A stretch of DNA of 64,000 nucleotides, from positions 3,137,001 to 3,201,000 of the forward strand of contig NZ_CP113056.1 in assembly GCF_026625645.1 (NCBI RefSeq). Direction: 5' to 3'. The position numbers and the translations under genes were made by a program. This document shows, in pieces, positions 51,816 through 62,076 of the stretch; the stretch's first letter is position 1, and each line of letters starts with the position of its first letter. Source of the DNA: Ancylobacter sp. SL191. Lineage in GTDB: Bacteria; Pseudomonadota; Alphaproteobacteria; Rhizobiales; Xanthobacteraceae. The notes beneath the pieces are model-generated. The model had not been told where the DNA came from. It searched no databases and was given only the letters and a program-made list of their open reading frames with translations.

Positions 51816-52979
51816 TTAGTCGATCCAGGGCAGACGAACGGTCGCCGCGGCGAGGGCTGCGATGCCTTCGCGGCGGCCGGTGAAGCCCAGCTTTTCGCTG
51901 GTGGTCGCCTTCACCGAGACCCGCGCCGGGGAGATATCGACGATCTCCGCGATGCGCTGGCGCATGGCCTCGCGGTGCGGACCGATCTTCGGCGCCTCAC
52001 ATATTACCGTCGTGTCGAGATGGGTGATGAGCCCGCCCGCCTGCCGCACGAGATCAGCCGCATGGGCGAGAAAACGGTCAGAGGCGGCGCCTTTCCACTG
52101 TGGGTCAGACGGTGGAAAATGATAGCCGATATCGGCACTTGCGACCGTTCCCAGAAGTGCATCGGTAAGAGCGTGCAGCACGACATCGGCGTCCGAATGG
52201 CCGGCGAGGCCCGACTCGAACGGTATTTTTACACCGCCGAGCATCACATGATCGCCGTCGCCAAAGGCATGGACATCGAAGCCCGTGGCGGTGCGCACAT
52301 CGAGGAGGTCGGCGGCGAGGCGGCGTTCGGCGGTCACGAAATCCTCGGGCGTGGTGAGTTTGACATTGGCGGGGTCGCCGGGAAACGCGACGACGCGATG
52401 ACCGGCCGCCTCGGCGACGGCGGCATCATCGGTCAGGTCGTCGCGGGTGGCGGCGCGATGTGCGTTGAGAATCAACGGGTAATGGAAGGCCTGCGGGGTC
52501 TGCACGGTGCGCAGCCGGTCGCGGTCCGGCCCCGTGGCGAGCGTCGCGGCGTCACCGAGCGCCTTCACCGTATCGACGAGGTGCAGGGCGGGAATGGCCG
52601 CGCCATGGGCGCTGGCGGCCGCGATGGCGTCCGCCACCAGCCGGGCGGTGAGGAAGGGGCGGGCGGCGTCATGGATCAGAACGAGGTCCGGCGGGTCGTC
52701 CGCCAGTGCCTCCAGCCCGGCGCGGACCGAGGCCTGACGCGTCGCCCCGCCGAAAACCGGTGTCAAAATACCACACAGGCCTTCGGTCGATTCGGCGCAG
52801 AGCGCGGCGTGTTCGGGATTGATCACCGGCAGCACCTGGCGGATGCCGGGCTCGCCGAGAAAGCCCTGGAGCGTCCGGCGCAGCACCGTGGTGCCGCCAA
52901 CCCGGCGAAACTGCTTGGGAATACCCGTGCCGGCCCGTTGCCCGCGCCCTGCCGCCACCACGATCACGTCTATGCGCAT
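51816..52979 (-). CDS. ispDF: Bifunctional 4-diphosphocytidyl-2-C-methyl-D-erythritol synthase / MECDP synthase
   Basis: Fusion of MEP-pathway enzymes IspD (about residues 1-220) and IspF (about 228-387). Isp[29 protein letters not shown] and [13 protein letters not shown]. Isp[21 protein letters not shown] with metal ligands, [31 protein letters not shown] and [20 protein letters not shown]. The fusion is common in alphaproteobacteria. Its presence shows that the MEP route is used, which makes the absence of dxr from its usual place notable. Divergent from dusB. Confidence 0.97.
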   Translation of the reverse strand: MRIDVIVVAAGRGQRAGTGIPKQFRRVGGTTVLRRTLQGFLGEPGIRQVLPVINPEHAALCAESTEGLCGILTPVFGGATRQASVRAGLEALADDPPDLVLIHDAARPFLTARLVADAIAAASAHGAAIPALHLVDTVKALGDAATLATGPDRDRLRTVQTPQAFHYPLILNAHRAATRDDLTDDAAVAEAAGHRVVAFPGDPANVKLTTPEDFVTAERRLAADLLDVRTATGFDVHAFGDGDHVMLGGVKIPFESGLAGHSDADVVLHALTDALLGTVASADIGYHFPPSDPQWKGAASDRFLAHAADLVRQAGGLITHLDTTVICEAPKIGPHREAMRQRIAEIVDISPARVSVKATTSEKLGFTGRREGIAALAAATVRLPWID

Positions 52980-53102
52980 CGCCGTCGTCTACCACCTCGT
53001 CGGCTGACCTCGCCTTCATCAGCCCGTGCTTGTCCTTGACGCCCGTTTAGCGCAAAAGCGCAGGGGCGTTGCAAATCATTTGACATAAGTCACTTGGAAG
53101 GG

Positions 53103-53130
53103 TTGATGGCAGGCTCGGCATGGCTATTAT
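53103..53130 (+). promoter_or_regulatory. Candidate promoter of dusB-ntrBC
   Basis: A -35-like TTGATG at 53103-53108 and a -10-like TATTAT at 53125-53130 are separated by 16 nt, 50 nt before the dusB start. A further TTGACA is at 53080-53085. The patch is AT-richer than its surroundings. A constitutive sigma-70-type promoter is plausible; no sigma-54 element was seen. Confidence 0.4.
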
Positions 53131-53179
53131 GTAGGCACAGCCAGCCGGGCTCATTTCCTGTGCATCGAGTGATGAAGGC

Positions 53180-54211
53180 TTGATCCTTTCCGCGTTTCCC
53201 AACACCCCCTTACCGATCGGGCCGGTTCCGGTGCCGAACCGCGTGGTGCTGGCGCCGATGGCCGGCATCACCGACGCGCCCTTGCGCCGTATGGCGTTGC
53301 GCTACGGGGCCGGGCTGGTCGTCTCGGAGATGGTGGCCTCCGACGCGCTGGCGCGCGGCCATGAGGAAACGGTGCTGCGGGCCGAGGGCGACGGTGTCGC
53401 CATCCATGCCGTGCAGCTCGCCGGCAACGAGCCGGCCTCCATGGCCTATGCCGCGCAGATCGCCGAAGGGGCGGGTGCGGCCATCATCGACATCAATATG
53501 GGCTGCCCGGCCAAGCGCGTGACCACCGGCCTCGCCGGCTCGGCGCTGCTGCGCGATCTCGATCTCGCCACCCGCATCGTCGAGGCCGTCGTCGGCGCCG
53601 TGAAGGTGCCGGTGACGCTGAAGACCCGTTTGGGGTGGGATGATACCGCAACCGTCGCCCCGGAGCTCGCCCGGCGTGCGGAGGCGATCGGCGTGCAGCT
53701 CGTCACCATTCATGGCCGCACCCGCTGCCAGTTCTACACCGGCCAGGCCGATTGGGGCGCCATCCGGGCGATTTCCGAGGCGGTCGCCATTCCCGTTCTG
53801 GCCAATGGCGATCTGGTCGAGGCGGACGACGCCCCCGCCATGCTCGCCGCCTCCGGCGCCGCCGGTGTGATGATCGGGCGCGGCGCGCAGGGCCGCCCCT
53901 GGTTCCCCGGCCAGGTCGCGACACGGCTGGCCACCGGCCGCGTGCCGTCCGATCCAGGACTCGCCGAGCAGCGTGAGGTTCTTCTGGAGCTTTATGACGG
54001 CTGGCTGGCCCATTATGGCCGCGAGCTCGGCATTCGCTGCGCCCGCAAGCATATCGGCTGGGCACTGGCGGCCGCCGCGCAGAGCGCCGGGCGGGAGCCC
54101 GAGCGCGCCCGCTTCTGGCGTCAGCGTCTGCTGACGCTCGGTGAGCCCGCCCAGGTCGTCGCCGGCCTTCGCGATGCCTATGACGACCTCGCATGGAGAC
54201 ACGCGGCATGA
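53180..54211 (+). CDS. dusB: tRNA-dihydrouridine synthase DusB (NifR3-like)
   Basis: An FMN-dependent enzyme reducing uridines in tRNA. A 343-residue TIM barrel with [20 protein letters not shown], the conserved catalytic cysteine in [43 protein letters not shown] and [13 protein letters not shown]. It seems to use TTG 53180 as start codon; no in-frame ATG precedes the conserved barrel start. In alphaproteobacteria this gene (nifR3) heads the ntrB-ntrC operon, as here; its TGA overlaps the preferred ntrB ATG (ATGA). Confidence 0.94.
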   Translation: MILSAFPNTPLPIGPVPVPNRVVLAPMAGITDAPLRRMALRYGAGLVVSEMVASDALARGHEETVLRAEGDGVAIHAVQLAGNEPASMAYAAQIAEGAGAAIIDINMGCPAKRVTTGLAGSALLRDLDLATRIVEAVVGAVKVPVTLKTRLGWDDTATVAPELARRAEAIGVQLVTIHGRTRCQFYTGQADWGAIRAISEAVAIPVLANGDLVEADDAPAMLAASGAAGVMIGRGAQGRPWFPGQVATRLATGRVPSDPGLAEQREVLLELYDGWLAHYGRELGIRCARKHIGWALAAAAQSAGREPERARFWRQRLLTLGEPAQVVAGLRDAYDDLAWRHAA

Positions 54212-55332
54212 CGTCGGCGCCTATCGAACCCGTCAGCACGCGCCGCGCCAATGCGGACGCCGTGGTCAACGCCCTGCCGCACCCGGTGGTGACGGTCGCG
54301 GAGGACGGCCGGCTGATCGACGCCAATGTCGCGGCGGAAGCCTTCTTCGAGGCGTCGCTGGCCGTGCTGGTGCGCCACCGCCTGCAGGATTTCGTTCCCT
54401 TCGGCAGCCCGATCCTGTCGCTGGTCGATCAGGTGCGCACGCGCGGGGCTGCGGTAAATGAATACCGCGTTGATCTCGGTACGCCGCGCAATGGCGGGGA
54501 GCGCATCGTCGACATCCATGTCGCCCCGCTCTCCGAGGTCGCCGGCCATGTGGTCATCATGCTCCAGGAGCGGACCATCGCCGACAAGATGGACCGCCAG
54601 CTCACCCATCGCGGCGCCGCCCGCTCGGTAACGGCGCTGGCGGCCATGCTGGCGCATGAGATCAAGAACCCGCTCTCCGGCATTCGCGGCGCCGCGCAGT
54701 TGCTCGAACTCTCCGCCAGCGACGATGATCGCTCGCTTACCCGCCTCATCACCGACGAGGCCGACCGCATCGTGAAGCTGGTCGACCGCATGGAGGTGTT
54801 TTCCGACGAGCGCCCGATCGAGCGCGAGCCGGTCAACATCCACGCGGTGCTGGAGCATGTGCGCACGCTCGCCAGCTCCGGCTTCGCCCGCAAGATCCGC
54901 TTCCTCGAGGAATACGATCCCTCGCTGCCGCCGGTATTCGCCAACCGCGACCAGCTGGTGCAGGTGTTCCTAAATCTGGTGAAGAACGCGGCCGAAGCCA
55001 TTGGAGATGCGTCAGATGGCGAGATTCATCTCACCACGGCGTTCCGCCCCGGCGTGCGCCTCATGGTGCCCGGCGCGCCGGCGCGCGTGAGCCTGCCGCT
55101 CGAATTCTGCGTGAGGGACAATGGCCCCGGCGTGCCGGAGGATCTGATGCCTCATTTGTTCGATCCCTTCGTCACCACCAAGCCGACCGGCACCGGTCTC
55201 GGCCTGGCGCTGGTGGCGAAGATCGTCGGCGACCATGGCGGCATCATCGAATGCGACAGCCAGCCGCGCCGCACCACCTTCCGTGTCCTCATGCCCATGT
55301 ACCGCGCCAGCCGCGGTAGCGAGAACAGTTGA
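54208..55332 (+). CDS. ntrB: Nitrogen regulation sensor histidine kinase NtrB (GlnL)
   Basis: A soluble two-component kinase that phosphorylates NtrC under nitrogen limitation and is controlled by PII. 374 residues from ATG 54208; ATG 54193 is also in frame. PAS domain at about 10-125 ([20 protein letters not shown]), phospho-acceptor His150 in [20 protein letters not shown], and HATPase motifs [12 protein letters not shown] (N box), [10 protein letters not shown] (G1) and [16 protein letters not shown] (G2). No membrane segment, as expected. It is followed by ntrC 8 nt downstream of its stop. Confidence 0.96.
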   Translation: MTSAPIEPVSTRRANADAVVNALPHPVVTVAEDGRLIDANVAAEAFFEASLAVLVRHRLQDFVPFGSPILSLVDQVRTRGAAVNEYRVDLGTPRNGGERIVDIHVAPLSEVAGHVVIMLQERTIADKMDRQLTHRGAARSVTALAAMLAHEIKNPLSGIRGAAQLLELSASDDDRSLTRLITDEADRIVKLVDRMEVFSDERPIEREPVNIHAVLEHVRTLASSGFARKIRFLEEYDPSLPPVFANRDQLVQVFLNLVKNAAEAIGDASDGEIHLTTAFRPGVRLMVPGAPARVSLPLEFCVRDNGPGVPEDLMPHLFDPFVTTKPTGTGLGLALVAKIVGDHGGIIECDSQPRRTTFRVLMPMYRASRGSENS

Positions 55333-55340
55333 GAACGCTA

Positions 55341-56786
55341 ATGCCCACGGGAAGTATCCTGGTTGCCGATGACGACGCCGCCATCCGCACCGTTCTCAAT
55401 CAGGCGCTGTCGCGGGCGGGCTATGAGGTGCGCTCCTGCGGCAATGCCGCGACCCTCTGGCGCTGGGTAAGCCAGGGCGACGGCGATCTCGTCATCACCG
55501 ATGTGGTGATGCCTGACGAGAACGCCTTCGACCTGCTGCCGCGCATCAAGAAGGTGCGGCCGGACCTGCCGGTCATCGTCATGAGCGCGCAGAACACCTT
55601 CATGACGGCGATCCGCGCCTCGGAGAAGGGCGCCTATGAATATCTGCCCAAGCCCTTCGACCTGAAGGAGCTTATTGCCATTGTCGGCCGGGCGCTGTCC
55701 GAGCCGAAGAAGCCGGAGGCGGCGCTCCGGGCCGGCGGTGAGGATGTCGACAACATTCCGCTGGTCGGCCGTTCGCCGGCCATGCAGGACATCTACCGCG
55801 TGCTGGCGCGGCTGATGCAGACAGACCTGACCGTGATGATCGCGGGCGAGAGCGGCACCGGCAAGGAACTGGTCGCCCGCGCTCTGCATGATTACGGCAA
55901 GCGCCGTAACGGACCCTTCGTCGCCATCAACATGGCGGCCATTCCGCGCGACCTCATCGAATCCGAACTGTTCGGCCATGAGAAGGGGGCGTTCACCGGC
56001 GCCAATTCCCGCTCCGCCGGCCGCTTCGAGCAGGCCGAAGGCGGTACGCTGTTCCTCGACGAGATTGGCGACATGCCGATGGAGGCGCAGACCCGTCTGC
56101 TGCGCGTGCTGCAGCAGGGCGAATACACCACGGTTGGCGGCCGCACCGCGATCAAGACCGATGTGCGCATCGTCGCCGCGACCAACAAGGATCTGCGGAT
56201 TCTGATCCAGCAGGGTCTGTTCCGCGAGGATTTGTTCTTCCGTCTCAACGTTGTACCGCTGCGTCTTCCGCCGCTGCGCGAACGTGCGGAAGACGTGCCG
56301 GACCTCGCCCGCCACTTCTTCCTTCAGGCCGAGCGCGAGGGGCTGCCGCGCAAGCAGATCGACGCCGCCGCCCTCGACCGGCTGAAGCGCTACCGCTGGC
56401 CGGGCAATGTGCGCGAGCTCGAAAACCTGATCCGCCGCCTCTCCGCGCTCTACCCGCAGGAGATCATCACCGGCTCAATCATCGAGGCGGAGCTGTCGAC
56501 GCCGATCTCCACGGCCTCGCCCGAGGAAACCGGGCAGGACGAGACGCTGTCCTCCTCGGTCGAGCGCCACCTCAACACCTATTTCGGCGGTTTCGGCGAG
56601 AACCTGCCGCCGCCGGGGCTGTACCACCGCATCCTGAAGGATGTGGAGTACCCGCTTCTGTCGGCGGCCCTCGCCGCGACGCGCGGCAACCAGATCAAGG
56701 CGGCCGAGCTGCTGGGGCTTAACCGCAACACGCTGCGCAAGAAAATCCGGGATCTCGATATCCAGATAATCCGCACGAGCCGGTAA
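55341..56786 (+). CDS. ntrC: Nitrogen regulation response regulator NtrC (GlnG)
   Basis: Sigma-54-dependent activator of nitrogen assimilation genes. 481 residues from ATG 55341; the TTG at 55329 in frame is less likely. Receiver domain with phospho-Asp54 in [20 protein letters not shown]+ domain with Walker [17 protein letters not shown], the sigma-54-contact loop KGAFTGA, Walker [13 protein letters not shown], and [17 protein letters not shown]-terminal Fis-type helix-turn-helix [20 protein letters not shown]. All key parts are present. A 119-nt gap then separates it from ntrY. Confidence 0.97.
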   Translation: MPTGSILVADDDAAIRTVLNQALSRAGYEVRSCGNAATLWRWVSQGDGDLVITDVVMPDENAFDLLPRIKKVRPDLPVIVMSAQNTFMTAIRASEKGAYEYLPKPFDLKELIAIVGRALSEPKKPEAALRAGGEDVDNIPLVGRSPAMQDIYRVLARLMQTDLTVMIAGESGTGKELVARALHDYGKRRNGPFVAINMAAIPRDLIESELFGHEKGAFTGANSRSAGRFEQAEGGTLFLDEIGDMPMEAQTRLLRVLQQGEYTTVGGRTAIKTDVRIVAATNKDLRILIQQGLFREDLFFRLNVVPLRLPPLRERAEDVPDLARHFFLQAEREGLPRKQIDAAALDRLKRYRWPGNVRELENLIRRLSALYPQEIITGSIIEAELSTPISTASPEETGQDETLSSSVERHLNTYFGGFGENLPPPGLYHRILKDVEYPLLSAALAATRGNQIKAAELLGLNRNTLRKKIRDLDIQIIRTSR

Positions 56787-56905
56787 CATATTCCCGCTGA
56801 GGCGAATAAATCCGGGACGGGCGGGTTTCTGTCACATTTTTGCACCAGTGTCGTTCCACGGCATCACTTGAGCCGGCCGAATCCCGTCCGCCGGCAGGGT
56901 GATGA

Positions 56906-59149
56906 ATGACCGACGCCTCGACACGATCCAGCGAGCGCCGCGACAGCGAGAGGCCCGACTTTCCCGATTTTTCCGGGATGGGCTTCCGCTTCTCGCTGTG
57001 GGGCCTGCCGCCGCTGATGGTGCTGCTGGCGCTCATCACCGCGCTCGCCAGTTTCATCATCCTCATTGGCATCACCCCGCTGGTCCCCTCGCAAGAGGTG
57101 GTCATCATCGTGCTGTGCCTCAACGGCCTGATGTCGCTCGTTCTGGTGGGCATCATCGGCCGCGAGGTGTGGCGCGTGGTGAAGGCCCGCCGGCGCGGGC
57201 GGGCCGCGGCGCGGCTGCATGTGCGGGTGGTCGGGCTGTTCGGCGTGGTGGCTGTCGTGCCGGCCCTGCTGGTGGCGCTGCTCGCCAGCATCACGCTGGA
57301 TCGTGGTCTCGACCGCTGGTTCTCGGTGCGCACGCGGGCGATCGTCGACAACGCGGTTTCGGTCGCGCAGACCTATGTGCGCGAGCACGCCTATTCCATC
57401 CGTGGCGACATTCTCGGCATGGCGCGCGATCTTCAGCGCATCCGGCCGCTCTGGGACCAGGACCGCAGCCGGTTCCGGCAGGCCATGGCGGCGCAGGCCG
57501 TGGTGCGCGGCTTGCCGGCGGCGATGGTCATCCAGCGTGACCTGACCATCGTCGACCGGGCGCCGATCCGCGTCGGGCGCGAATTCGTCGTGCCGTCGAA
57601 TCTCGCGGTGCAGGACGCCACCGAAGAGCAGCCGCTGATCTATCTGCCGAACGACGCGGATTTTGTCGGTGCGGTCATACCTCTCAAGGATTTCGGCGAC
57701 CTGTTCCTCTATGTGGCGCGCCCGGTAGATCCGCGTGTCATCCAGTATCTCAAGGAGACGCAGGCCGCGGTCGCCGATTATCGGTTGCTGGAGCAGCAGC
57801 GCTTTGGCGTGCAGGTGGCCTTCGCGCTGCTTTACGCGGTGATCTCGCTCACCGTCCTGCTCTGCGCCGTCTGGCTCGGCATCCACTTCGCGAACCGTCT
57901 GGTCGCCCCCATCCGCCGCCTCATCGGCGCCGCCGATCTCGTGGCCGCCGGCAATCTCTATGTCGAGGTTCCCGTGCATCGCGGGGAGGGCGATCTGTCC
58001 AGCCTCGCCGAGACCTTCAACAAGATGACGCAGGAATTGCGCACGCAGCGCAATGACCTAGTCCATGCGCGCGACCAGATCGACAGCCGCCGCCGCTTCA
58101 CCGAGGCGGTGCTGTCTGGCGTCGGCGCCGGCGTGATCGGCCTCGATTCCACCGGCCGCATCTCGATCCTGAACCGCCCGGCCGAGAAGCTGCTCAGCGT
58201 CAGCGAGACGGATGTGCTGGGCGAAGAACTTGGTGCGGTGATACCGGAGATCGCCTCCCTGCTCGCCGAGGCCATGCAGGCCGCCGAGCAGCGCAGCGTG
58301 CAGTCCAACATCACGCTGACGCGGAATGGGCGGGACCGGGTGATCGCGGTGCGCGTGACCACCGAACAGTCGCGCGAGGCCGAGCATGGCTGGGTGGTGA
58401 CGCTCGATGACATCACCGAACTTGTGCTTGCCCAGCGTTCTTCGGCCTGGGCGGATGTCGCCCGGCGCATTGCGCATGAGATCAAGAACCCGCTGACCCC
58501 CATCCAGCTCTCCGCCGAACGCCTGCGCCGGCGCTACGGCAAGGTGATCGGTGAGGATCGTGAGGTGTTCGATCAGTGCACGGAGACCATCATCCGGCAG
58601 GTCGGCGATATCGGCCGCATGGTCGACGAGTTCTCCTCTTTCGCCCGCATGCCCAAGCCCGTTGCCGAGGCGCAGGACGTCGCGGAAACGACCCGGCAGG
58701 TCGTGTTCCTCATGCGTGTCGGCAATCCCGACATCACGCTCGACTTCGATGTGCCGGACGCGCCGGTGATCGCGCGCTTCGACCGACGGCTGATCTCGCA
58801 GGCGCTCACCAACATCGTGAAGAACGCTACCGAGGCGCTCGCCGCCGTGCCGCCAGAAGAGCGGACCGCGCCGCCACGCATCCGCGTCGACCTCAGTGCC
58901 GACGATCGCCGCGTGACCATCGACGTCATCGATAACGGTAAGGGATTGCCGACGGAAAACCGCGCGCGGCTGCTCGAACCCTACGTGACGACGCGCGAGA
59001 AGGGCACCGGGCTGGGCCTCGCCATCGTCGGCAAGATCATGGAGGAGCACGGCGGCGGCATCGAGCTGCTCGATGCGCCCGGGGGGCAGGGGGGCCTGGA
59101 TCCGGCTCACCTTCGCCCGCGACGGCGGCTCCGCCTCTCTCAACAATAA
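56906..59149 (+). CDS. ntrY: Nitrogen regulation sensor histidine kinase NtrY, C-terminus frameshifted
   Basis: A membrane sensor kinase acting with NtrX. 747 residues as read. N-terminal helices at about 33-55 and 62-85, then about 100-125; an extracytoplasmic sensor region; a helix near 310-330; HAMP (FANRLVAPIRRLIGAADLVA), PAS, phospho-acceptor His in [21 protein letters not shown] box ALTNIVKNATEA, and EPYVTTREKGTGLGLAIV. The chain then ends with a non-native GGLDPAHLRPRRRLRLSQQ. Removing one G from the run 59081-59086 gives GGRGAWIRLTFARDGG and moves the stop to 59192, 14 nt before ntrX. So this copy has either a real frameshift or a homopolymer error. The kinase core is intact either way. 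Confidence 0.95.
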   Translation: MTDASTRSSERRDSERPDFPDFSGMGFRFSLWGLPPLMVLLALITALASFIILIGITPLVPSQEVVIIVLCLNGLMSLVLVGIIGREVWRVVKARRRGRAAARLHVRVVGLFGVVAVVPALLVALLASITLDRGLDRWFSVRTRAIVDNAVSVAQTYVREHAYSIRGDILGMARDLQRIRPLWDQDRSRFRQAMAAQAVVRGLPAAMVIQRDLTIVDRAPIRVGREFVVPSNLAVQDATEEQPLIYLPNDADFVGAVIPLKDFGDLFLYVARPVDPRVIQYLKETQAAVADYRLLEQQRFGVQVAFALLYAVISLTVLLCAVWLGIHFANRLVAPIRRLIGAADLVAAGNLYVEVPVHRGEGDLSSLAETFNKMTQELRTQRNDLVHARDQIDSRRRFTEAVLSGVGAGVIGLDSTGRISILNRPAEKLLSVSETDVLGEELGAVIPEIASLLAEAMQAAEQRSVQSNITLTRNGRDRVIAVRVTTEQSREAEHGWVVTLDDITELVLAQRSSAWADVARRIAHEIKNPLTPIQLSAERLRRRYGKVIGEDREVFDQCTETIIRQVGDIGRMVDEFSSFARMPKPVAEAQDVAETTRQVVFLMRVGNPDITLDFDVPDAPVIARFDRRLISQALTNIVKNATEALAAVPPEERTAPPRIRVDLSADDRRVTIDVIDNGKGLPTENRARLLEPYVTTREKGTGLGLAIVGKIMEEHGGGIELLDAPGGQGGLDPAHLRPRRRLRLSQQ

Positions 59150-59206
59150 CGGTGCGGGCGAAGCCTCCCCCACCGCTGAACGCGCAGGCTGAAGGAGAAC
59201 GGACTC

Positions 59207-60574
59207 ATGGCGACCGATATTCTGATCGTCGACGACGAGGCCGACATTCGAGGGCTCGTGGCGGGCATTCTCGAGGACGAGGGCTATAGCGCCCGCACGG
59301 CCAAGGACAGCGACGAGGCGCTTGCGGCGATCGAAGCCCGCCGCCCACATCTGATCTTCCTCGACATCTGGATCGAGCGCAGCAAGCTCGATGGGCTCCA
59401 GCTCTTGGAGATCATCAAGAAGAACCATCCCGAACTGCCGGTGGTGATGATCTCCGGCCACGGCACCATCGAAACGGCGGTCGCGGCCATCAAGCAGGGC
59501 GCCTATGACTTCATCGAGAAGCCGTTCAACTCCGACCGGCTGATCCTGGTCGCCGAGCGCGCGCTGGAGACGCTGCGGCTGAGGCGCGAGGTGCGCGACC
59601 TCAAGCAGCGTGCCTCGGTCGCCCAGCAACTCGTCGGTCATTCCTCGGTCATCAACCAGCTTCGCCAGACCATTGAGCGGGTGGCGCCCACCAACAGCCG
59701 CATCATGATTGTTGGCCCCTCCGGCTCCGGCAAGGAACTGGCGGCCCGCATGATCCACGCGGCGTCCGGGCGGGCGAATGGTCCCTTCGTCGTCATCAAC
59801 GCGGCGGCGATCACGCCCGAGCGCATGGAAGTCGAGCTGTTTGGCGTCGAAACCGCGGACGGGCAGGGGCGGCAGACCGGCGCGCTGGAAGAGGCGCATG
59901 GCGGCACGCTGTTCATCGACGAGATCGCCGACATGCCGCGCGAGACGCAGAACCGCATCCTGCGTGTGCTGGTGGACCAGAACTTTCTGCGCGTGGGCGG
60001 GGCGACGCGCGTCGCGGTGGATGTGCGCATCATTTCCTCCACCGGCCGAAATCTGGAGAAGGAGATCGCCGAGGGGCGGTTCCGGGAAGACCTCTATCAC
60101 CGCCTCGGCGTGGTGCCGATCCGCGTCCCGCCGCTGGCCGAGCGGCGCGACGACGTGCCGGAGCTGGTCGAGTTCTTCCTCGACCAGATTTCCCAGGCCA
60201 CCGGCTTGCCGCGCCGGCGCATCGCTGACGACGCGCTGGCAGTGCTCCAGTCGCATGATTGGCCGGGGAATGTGCGCCAGCTCCGCAACAACATCGAGCG
60301 TCTGCTGATCCTCGCCGCCGGCGATGTGGACGCGCCGGTAACGGCCGACATGCTGCCGCCGGATGTCGGCTCGCTGGTGCCGAGCCTACCGAATGGCACC
60401 GGTGGCGAGCACCTGATGGGCCTGCCGCTGCGTGATGCGCGCGAGGTGTTCGAGCGGGAGTATCTGATCGCCCAGATCAGCCGCTTTGGCGGTAATATTT
60501 CACGCACCGCCGAATTCGTCGGCATGGAACGCTCGGCCCTGCACCGCAAGCTGAAAGCTCTGGGAATCGGCTAG
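59207..60574 (+). CDS. ntrX: Response regulator NtrX
   Basis: Partner of NtrY in nitrogen, redox and envelope control. 455 residues: receiver domain with phospho-Asp53 in LIFLDIWIERSKLDG, AAA+ domain with GPSGSGKELAARMIH and GTLFIDEIADMP, and a C-terminal Fis-type helix-turn-helix GNISRTAEFVGMERSALHRK. The sigma-54-contact GAFTGA loop found in NtrC is missing (here GRQTGALEEAHGG), which is normal for alphaproteobacterial NtrX and implies action without sigma-54. AAGGAG lies 8 nt before ATG 59207. Confidence 0.96.
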   Translation: MATDILIVDDEADIRGLVAGILEDEGYSARTAKDSDEALAAIEARRPHLIFLDIWIERSKLDGLQLLEIIKKNHPELPVVMISGHGTIETAVAAIKQGAYDFIEKPFNSDRLILVAERALETLRLRREVRDLKQRASVAQQLVGHSSVINQLRQTIERVAPTNSRIMIVGPSGSGKELAARMIHAASGRANGPFVVINAAAITPERMEVELFGVETADGQGRQTGALEEAHGGTLFIDEIADMPRETQNRILRVLVDQNFLRVGGATRVAVDVRIISSTGRNLEKEIAEGRFREDLYHRLGVVPIRVPPLAERRDDVPELVEFFLDQISQATGLPRRRIADDALAVLQSHDWPGNVRQLRNNIERLLILAAGDVDAPVTADMLPPDVGSLVPSLPNGTGGEHLMGLPLRDAREVFEREYLIAQISRFGGNISRTAEFVGMERSALHRKLKALGIG

Positions 60575-60691
60575 TCTCGTCGTCCCCCAGCCCTCACGCA
60601 TCTGTGGCCTCGGGCCGAAGCTGCTATAGAGTGACTCGGTGATGCGGGCCCATGCTCTCGGGTACGGGTGGGTTGGTGTAGCGAGGGGTTC

Positions 60692-62068
60692 ATGAAGGTC
60701 GTCATTTGCGGCGCGGGCCAGGTCGGCTACGGCATCGCGGAGCGCCTCGCCGCTGAGCAGAACGACGTGTCGATCATCGACACCTCACCGCGCCTCATTC
60801 AGGCCATTACCGACACGCTGGACGTTCGCGGCTTCGTCGGCCACGGCTCGCACCCGGATGTTCTGGCGCGCGCCGGCCTCGATGCGGCCGACATGTTGAT
60901 CGCCGTGACCCTGCATGACGAGGTCAACATGATCGCGTGCCAGGTGGGCCATGCGCTGTTCGACGTGCCGACCAAGATCGCCCGCGTGCGGGCGCAATCC
61001 TACCTGCAGGGCCACTGGCGCGATCTGTTCTCGCGCGATCATCTGCCGATCGATGTCGTGATCTCGCCGGAGATCGAGGTCGGCGAGATGGTGCTGCGCC
61101 GCCTGTCGCTGCCCGGCGCGGTCGATACGGTGAGCTTCGCCGAGGGCAATGTGGTCGTCGTCGGCGTGCGCTGCCTTGATGACTGCCCGGTTCTGGACAC
61201 GCCGCTGCGCCAGCTCACCGATCTGTTCCCGGATCTTCAGGCGGTCGTCGTCGCGGTGAACCGCCGGGGCAAGGTGTTCGTGCCGCACAGCACGGACGCG
61301 CTGCTCGCCGGCGACATTGCCTATTTCGTCGCCCAGAGCGATCAGGTGACGCGCACGCTCTCCATCTTCGGCCATGACGAGCCACCGGCCCAGCGCATCG
61401 TGGTCGCCGGTGGCGGCAATATCGGGCTCTATGTCGCGCGCGAGCTCGAACTGCGCAATCCGCGCGCGCGCATCAAGGTCATTGAGGACAATGCCGCGCG
61501 CTCCGAGCTGATCGCTCAGGAACTCACCAAGAGCGTCGTGCTGCGCGGCAGCGCGCTCGACCGCGCCATTCTTGAGGAAGCAAGTGTCGGCGACGCCGAT
61601 ACGGTGATCGCGGTGACCAATGATGACCGCGTCAACATCCTCTCCTGCCTGCTCTCCCGCGAGCTTGGCGCCAAGCGGATGCTCTCGTTACTCAACGATC
61701 CCAATTACCCGGCCTTTGCCCGCGGGCTTGGTATCGACGCCTATGTGAATCCCCGGCAGATCACGGTCTCCAAGATCCTCCAGCACGTTCGCAAGGGGCG
61801 CATCCGCGGCGTCCATTCGCTGCTCAACGGGGCAGGGGAGGTGATCGAGGCGGAGGCGCTGGAGACCTCGCCGCTGGTCGGCAAGCCGCTCAAGCAGCTC
61901 GACCTCTTCGACGGCATGCGCATCGGCGCCGTGGTGCGCGGCGGACGCGTGATCTTGCCGCGTGGCGATACCGTCATCCAGGCGCGCGACCGTGTGGTCA
62001 TGTTCGCCTTGGCCGAGCGGGTGAAGCGGGTCGAACAGCTTTTCCGCGTCAGCCTCGAGTTTTTCTGA
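60692..62068 (+). CDS. trkA: Trk potassium uptake regulatory subunit TrkA
   Basis: A peripheral NAD(H)-binding regulator of the TrkH channel. 458 residues from ATG 60692 (MKVVICGAGQVGYGIA) with GAGGGG upstream. Duplicated RCK design: first Rossmann motif at 4-20, Asp at the end of strand 2 (SIIDTSPRLI), first TrkA-C domain about 140-225 (LPGAVDTVSFAEGNV), second Rossmann IVVAGGGNIGLYVARELE near residue 240, second TrkA-C about 370-455. Conserved position after ntrX. The 117-nt spacer contains TATAGAG near 60627, a possible -10. Confidence 0.95.
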   Translation: MKVVICGAGQVGYGIAERLAAEQNDVSIIDTSPRLIQAITDTLDVRGFVGHGSHPDVLARAGLDAADMLIAVTLHDEVNMIACQVGHALFDVPTKIARVRAQSYLQGHWRDLFSRDHLPIDVVISPEIEVGEMVLRRLSLPGAVDTVSFAEGNVVVVGVRCLDDCPVLDTPLRQLTDLFPDLQAVVVAVNRRGKVFVPHSTDALLAGDIAYFVAQSDQVTRTLSIFGHDEPPAQRIVVAGGGNIGLYVARELELRNPRARIKVIEDNAARSELIAQELTKSVVLRGSALDRAILEEASVGDADTVIAVTNDDRVNILSCLLSRELGAKRMLSLLNDPNYPAFARGLGIDAYVNPRQITVSKILQHVRKGRIRGVHSLLNGAGEVIEAEALETSPLVGKPLKQLDLFDGMRIGAVVRGGRVILPRGDTVIQARDRVVMFALAERVKRVEQLFRVSLEFF

Positions 62069-62076
62069 GAACCGCG

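Noticed and set aside
51816..52979. IspD-IspF fusion as a novel architecture
   Set aside because: Well known in alphaproteobacteria and some epsilonproteobacteria.
59207..60574. Loss of the GAFTGA loop in NtrX as a defect
   Set aside because: Alphaproteobacterial NtrX proteins generally lack this loop, so it is a family trait rather than a mutation.
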